DNA from: MPNP01 sp965215545
GTDB taxonomy: Bacteria > Pseudomonadota > Alphaproteobacteria > Rhodobacterales > Rhodobacteraceae
Assembly: GCA_965215545.1 (NCBI GenBank)
Contig: OZ244066.1
Coordinates: forward strand, 2,790,001 to 2,854,000
Reading direction: 5' to 3'
Length of the DNA: 64,000 bases
Numbering within the stretch: position 1 is the stretch's first letter; every line of letters starts with the position of its first letter. The position numbers and the translations under genes are program-made. The notes beneath the pieces are model-generated. The model saw only the letters and a list, made by a program, of their open reading frames with translations, was not told the DNA's origin and ran no database searches. This document shows, piece after piece, positions 60,429 through 64,000 of the stretch.

Positions 60429-62867
60429 TCAATTCGTCAGGGCAGGTTCGAGGAAGGTTGTGCCGATGGAGAAACGGCGGGCGTCTTCGATGTTGAGGGA
60501 CATGGGGATGTAGTCACCGATGCGCCAGAGAGCGCCGAGATCATTGTAGTGGCGGGACTGGAAATGGCCAGACTGGCCGGTGGCGATGATGAAGCGGGAA
60601 TTGTCGGGATTGGCCATGTCATAGATGCCGCGGTAGCCGGGGCCGTCACTGGACAGGTAGGGATCATCGGCGGTCCAGTCGAGAGCGGTGCGGTTCAGGG
60701 TATGATCGCCGCCGGGGACGGGATACCGGATGTCAAAGAGCCAGGTGAAGACGGGGGCATTGCCGAGCGGTGTGTGGCTGTGGGCCACCTGATGGGCACT
60801 GCCCCACTTCCAGTCGGCCATGTTGGTGCCGTGGACGATGACGAGCTCGGACAGGGCCCGGTCAAGGGCCAGGCGGGCGATCTCCTCGCAATCCTCGATC
60901 TCGCTGGTTTGAACGATGTCACACCATTGCCAGGCGTTGCCGGCATCGAGAAAGGCCCGCTGGATGAATTCGGGATTCGGGCGGCGGAACGCACTGGCGA
61001 GATCGCCGAGCTCATCGGCAATCATCATGTCCATGAGGGCCTCGATCCAGGCGACATAGATCAGCGGTTCGGCGGAATACTCATCCATGTTCCCCACCCA
61101 GGAACGCAGGAGGCGGAGAGCATCGGAGCGCCGGGCAATGACCGGATCATCGGTGGTGTCGGTGATGGACTGCCACAGCTCGCGGGCGATGATCGGGATG
61201 ATGGTGCGGGCGGCCGGTGAGATCACATCGAGCTGGGCGGCGGCAGTGCTGTCAACCGACTGGATCGGGTCCGTGTCCAGAATCGTGCGAAGCCGCTGGG
61301 CACGGAGCGTGTCTCCCCAGATGTGGCTGAGGTGTTCGGGGAAGACACCGGTAGGCAACCGGTTGTTGGTATTGATGATGTACCCATCATAGGGATTGCG
61401 GATCCGGGGCATCAACTCGTAGGGAAACTCGCCCTGCCAGCGGTTACGGTGTTTCCAGCCGGCCGCCGGCAGCTGGCCCTGCGTTTCGTGGAACCGATGC
61501 CGGACCGGGGCGGCACCGACGGTCTGCAGGACAATGTTGTTGCGGTCGGCCAGCAGGATGTTGAGGGCAGGGGCCCGGATCTGGCGACCGGCAAGGATCG
61601 CCTCATCAATGGTCCGGGCCCGCATCAGCTGGAGAGCCCCGGTCATGGTGCGGTTGTCGGGCACCAGCTGGGTCCAGGCGAGCGAGACCACATAGCCGCT
61701 GGGGATGATGCTGGCGATGTTCAGGATTGACGGGTCAAGGACCGGGCCATTCTCGGTGCGGGACTGGACATGGGAATACGGCTGGTCATCCTTGATGGCA
61801 ATCACCGAGACCCGCCGCTCGAAGTCCCTGTAGCCGGCCGGCGTCAGATAGCGTTCTGATGAGGTGGGATCGAGTTTCTCGAAATACAGATCCTGGTCAT
61901 CGAGATAGGAATAGGTGAGTCCCCAGGCGAGTTGGGCCGAGCGGCCGGCAAGGACGAGCGGAAGTCCCGGAATCGTGGCGCCGATGATGCCGCCCGAACT
62001 GAGTTCGAGGCGGGCAAGCATCCAGGGAGAGGGAGCCGTAAACCCAAGGTGAGGATCGTTGGCCAGGAGCGAGCCGCCAGTGGCGGAATTGCGCGGCAGG
62101 ACAGCCCAGGCATTGGAGGCACCAAGTCGGTTGCGGATTGGAAGAACCGGGGCGGAGGTCGGCCGGGGGGGCAGGGCGGCGGTCTGGACCGGAAGGGCAC
62201 TGAGGTCGAGATCGCGGCTCATGGGCAGAAGTTCGCGGGAGCGCTCGAAGGGGACACGCTGGAGAAGGCGGTGGCGGAGGACCTCCTCGGCGAGATGCGG
62301 GGAGAGATCAAAGGCATTGAGGCTGAGGAGGGCGAGGGAGTCAATCGGGGTCCAGGGGCGCAGGTCGAGATCGAAGATGTAGAATTCCGGCGCACCGCGC
62401 CCGAAGCGCCGGGAGCGGATGTGGTTCATCCAGGCATTGACGCCGGCGGCATAGGCCGAGAGCGCTGTCTGGGTGTAACTGTCCTGATGCTCGAGGGCCT
62501 CGCGGGCCAGTGCGTAGAGTTCGAGCGTGTGCATGAGTCGATCGGCATCAAGCGTGCGGGCGCCAAAGACCTCCGAGAGGCGACCCTGCACGAACTGACG
62601 GTTGATGACCATCTGCCAGAGTCGATCCTGGGCATGGGCAAAACCGAGACCGAAATACACATCCGCATCTGTGGTCCCGATGATGTGGGGGACATTGTGC
62701 TCGCTGCGGATGATTTCCACCGGACCCCCGATCCCGGTGACCTGGTGCAGTTGATCGTAATCGGGCAGGGAACTGTTGACGAGAATGTACACAATGGCTG
62801 CAGCGAGGGCGATCAATCCGATGGTGCCAAGCGTGATGCGGACCAGTATTTTCAGCAGAATGGCCAT
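60429..62867 (-). CDS. Penicillin acylase family (Ntn) amidohydrolase
   Basis: An 812-aa precursor of the penicillin-acylase class of N-terminal nucleophile hydrolases, which act on amides such as beta-lactam side chains or acyl-homoserine lactones. An N-terminal anchor (residues ~8-32, 'RITLGTIGLIALAAAIVYIL') suggests export. The alpha chain has 'FGLGFAHAQDRLWQMVINR'. The nucleophile is Ser251 in 'NRLGASNAWAVLPRNSATGG', exposed by autocleavage. 'LLANDPHLGFTAPSPWMLAR' and 'SAQLAWGLTYSYLDDQDLY' follow, as in the family. Substrate cannot be inferred. It is divergent from the dehydrogenase gene. Confidence 0.9.
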   Translation of the reverse strand: MAILLKILVRITLGTIGLIALAAAIVYILVNSSLPDYDQLHQVTGIGGPVEIIRSEHNVPHIIGTTDADVYFGLGFAHAQDRLWQMVINRQFVQGRLSEVFGARTLDADRLMHTLELYALAREALEHQDSYTQTALSAYAAGVNAWMNHIRSRRFGRGAPEFYIFDLDLRPWTPIDSLALLSLNAFDLSPHLAEEVLRHRLLQRVPFERSRELLPMSRDLDLSALPVQTAALPPRPTSAPVLPIRNRLGASNAWAVLPRNSATGGSLLANDPHLGFTAPSPWMLARLELSSGGIIGATIPGLPLVLAGRSAQLAWGLTYSYLDDQDLYFEKLDPTSSERYLTPAGYRDFERRVSVIAIKDDQPYSHVQSRTENGPVLDPSILNIASIIPSGYVVSLAWTQLVPDNRTMTGALQLMRARTIDEAILAGRQIRAPALNILLADRNNIVLQTVGAAPVRHRFHETQGQLPAAGWKHRNRWQGEFPYELMPRIRNPYDGYIINTNNRLPTGVFPEHLSHIWGDTLRAQRLRTILDTDPIQSVDSTAAAQLDVISPAARTIIPIIARELWQSITDTTDDPVIARRSDALRLLRSWVGNMDEYSAEPLIYVAWIEALMDMMIADELGDLASAFRRPNPEFIQRAFLDAGNAWQWCDIVQTSEIEDCEEIARLALDRALSELVIVHGTNMADWKWGSAHQVAHSHTPLGNAPVFTWLFDIRYPVPGGDHTLNRTALDWTADDPYLSSDGPGYRGIYDMANPDNSRFIIATGQSGHFQSRHYNDLGALWRIGDYIPMSLNIEDARRFSIGTTFLEPALTN

Positions 62868-62946
62868 CGGGCGGCTGTCTCTCTTGAAAATCCGGCGGGT
62901 CTGTGGTCAGTTATCCCTCCACCCGGCAGCAATCAAGGCGGAGATC

Positions 62947-63831
62947 ATGGCAAGAGTGACTTTTCTGGGACTGGGAGTCATGGGGTACCCGATGGCTGGC
63001 CATCTCGCAGCAGCGGGCCACGATGTGACTGTCTACAACCGCACGGCCGCCAGGGCCAGGGCATGGGCCGATGAACAGGGTGGGCAGCAGGCCGAGACGC
63101 CCCGTACGGCCGTATCGGGGGCCGAGTTTGTCATGGCCTGCGTCGGCAATGATGATGATCTCCGTTCTGTGTGCACGGGGGTTGACGGGGCATTTGGCGG
63201 CATGGACAGGGGGTCGATCTTTATCGATCATACGACGGTGTCTGCCAGGGTGACACATGAGATGCACACTGCGGCGGCAGCGCGGGGGATCGGTTATGTC
63301 GATGCCCCGGTCTCGGGTGGACAGGCTGGTGCGGAGAACGGCGTCCTCTCGATCATGTGCGGTGGTGACAGTGCAACCTATGACCGCGCCGCGCCGGTCA
63401 TGGCGTGCTATGCCCGGATCTGTCGGCGTCTGGGGGCAACCGGGTCAGGTCAACTGGCGAAAATGGTCAACCAGATCTGTATCGCCGGGCTGGTGCAGGG
63501 TCTGTCCGAGGGCCTGCATTTCGCCGAACGGGCCGGGCTCGATGGCAAACGACTCATTGAGGTCATCGCCAAGGGGGCGGCGGGGTCCTGGCAGATGGAG
63601 AATCGTCATGCCACCATGCTGGCTGGAGACTTTGAGTTCGGGTTTGCCGTCGACCTCATGCGCAAGGACCTTGGCATCTGCCTGCAGACGGCCGAGGAAC
63701 TCGGTATCAGTCTGCCGGTCACGGCCCTTGTCGACCAGTTCTACCGTGATGTCCAGAACATCGGCGGGGGCCGCTGGGATACGTCAAGCCTCATCGCGCG
63801 ACTGCGGACCCTTGGCGGGACAGGGGAATGA
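62947..63831 (+). CDS. 3-hydroxyisobutyrate dehydrogenase-like NAD(P)-dependent oxidoreductase
   Basis: A 294-aa beta-hydroxyacid dehydrogenase. The N-terminal Rossmann motif is 'VTFLGLGVMGYPMAGHLAAA', followed by 'VYNRTAARA', 'FIDHTTVSARVTHEMH' and the substrate-binding 'GYVDAPVSGGQAGAENG'. The catalytic lysine is in 'GQLAKMVNQICIAGL', and the helical C-terminal domain ends with 'LPVTALVDQFYRDVQNIG'. Substrate could be 3-hydroxyisobutyrate, tartronate semialdehyde or a related acid. ATG 62947 follows GGCGGAG. Confidence 0.9.
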   Translation: MARVTFLGLGVMGYPMAGHLAAAGHDVTVYNRTAARARAWADEQGGQQAETPRTAVSGAEFVMACVGNDDDLRSVCTGVDGAFGGMDRGSIFIDHTTVSARVTHEMHTAAAARGIGYVDAPVSGGQAGAENGVLSIMCGGDSATYDRAAPVMACYARICRRLGATGSGQLAKMVNQICIAGLVQGLSEGLHFAERAGLDGKRLIEVIAKGAAGSWQMENRHATMLAGDFEFGFAVDLMRKDLGICLQTAEELGISLPVTALVDQFYRDVQNIGGGRWDTSSLIARLRTLGGTGE

Positions 63832-63858
63832 CGGGTCCCGGCGCATGGATCCGATCTC

Positions 63859-64000
63859 TCAGGAGATATCCTCAAGACGCGTGTACTTGATTCCCTTGAT
63901 GCTGGCACCAAGGATGGCGCCCTGACCGCCGAGATTGAGACCGATCACCTCAGCCGTGCGGCTGATGGTGGACCCTCCGGCGAAATCGGATTGGGTCAGC
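63859..64000 (-). CDS. C-terminal end of an unidentified protein (start outside window)
   Basis: The minus-strand frame is open from the window edge to a TGA at 63859-63861 and reads 'GGSTISRTAEVIGLNLGGQG' and 'AILGASIKGIKYTRLEDIS'. It has a plausible codon pattern and converges with the dehydrogenase gene. The Gly-rich hydrophobic ending is reminiscent of lipid-binding SYLF-type proteins, but 46 residues are too few to assign a family. Confidence 0.55.
   Translation of the reverse strand, partial: LTQSDFAGGSTISRTAEVIGLNLGGQGAILGASIKGIKYTRLEDIS

Noticed and set aside
61932..63074. 380-codon plus-strand frame opposite the penicillin acylase gene
   Set aside because: Antisense to a complete family member with anchor and catalytic serine, and it reads into the real dehydrogenase gene in another frame.

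Overview
The window is GC-rich chromosomal DNA from an alphaproteobacterium, probably Rhodospirillales-like. The lineage call rests on an ATP-synthase zeta inhibitor (DUF1476), a DUF2852 protein, a fused IspDF, an ntrY-ntrX-trkA-trkH-hfq cluster, a class II (B12) ribonucleotide reductase and Bpt. Species cannot be named from the sequence.

Layout. 0-1.2 kb: end of RNase D, then a SufE-like gene. 1.2-2.35 kb: non-genic DNA with an IS30 fragment. 2.3-7.9 kb: a LuxR-type regulator divergent from a polyamine-type ABC importer operon that ends in a nitrilase-family hydrolase. 7.9-9.6 kb: decayed DNA. 9.6-11 kb: a corrinoid protein overlapping a DUF1638 protein; an MttB-family methyltransferase lies 23 kb away. 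11.4-15.8 kb: DUF1476, then purB, a xanthine/guanine phosphoribosyltransferase and fabI on the minus strand, then pdxH and a DUF192 protein. Next come tRNA-Pro and nrdJ, with a well-spaced pair of candidate NrdR boxes. 20-28 kb: ilvI-ilvN, bpt, and a chain of P-loop ATPase, metA, tetR and DUF2852, with a perfect inverted repeat before DUF2852. 28.5-36 kb: a DUF4386 membrane protein, a tandem family of tiny coiled-coil membrane proteins with apparently leaderless promoters, guaA, mttB and amtB. 36-45.6 kb: ispDF-pgpA-pncC, then ntrYX-trkAH-hfq.

From 45.6 to 60.4 kb the window becomes an accessory island. It has an orphan Panacea-domain gene, secreted hypotheticals, a truncated IS1595-type transposase, two frameshifted MNT nucleotidyltransferase genes and a large Orc/STAND-like AAA protein. 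Two near-identical AAA-ATPase/PD-(D/E)XK genes sit in 1.8-kb repeats, with a third decayed relative nearby. The same promoter-like module (TTGCCA, 17 bp, TATCTT or close) recurs five times ahead of island genes. This is the most system-like feature I found. The window closes with a penicillin-acylase-family gene, a 3-hydroxyisobutyrate-dehydrogenase-like gene and the end of an unidentified minus-strand gene.

Core genes are intact. Broken genes are concentrated in the island and in a few scars at 2, 8, 20 and 24.7 kb. Several breaks fall in G or C homopolymers, so assembly error should be excluded before calling them decay or phase variation.
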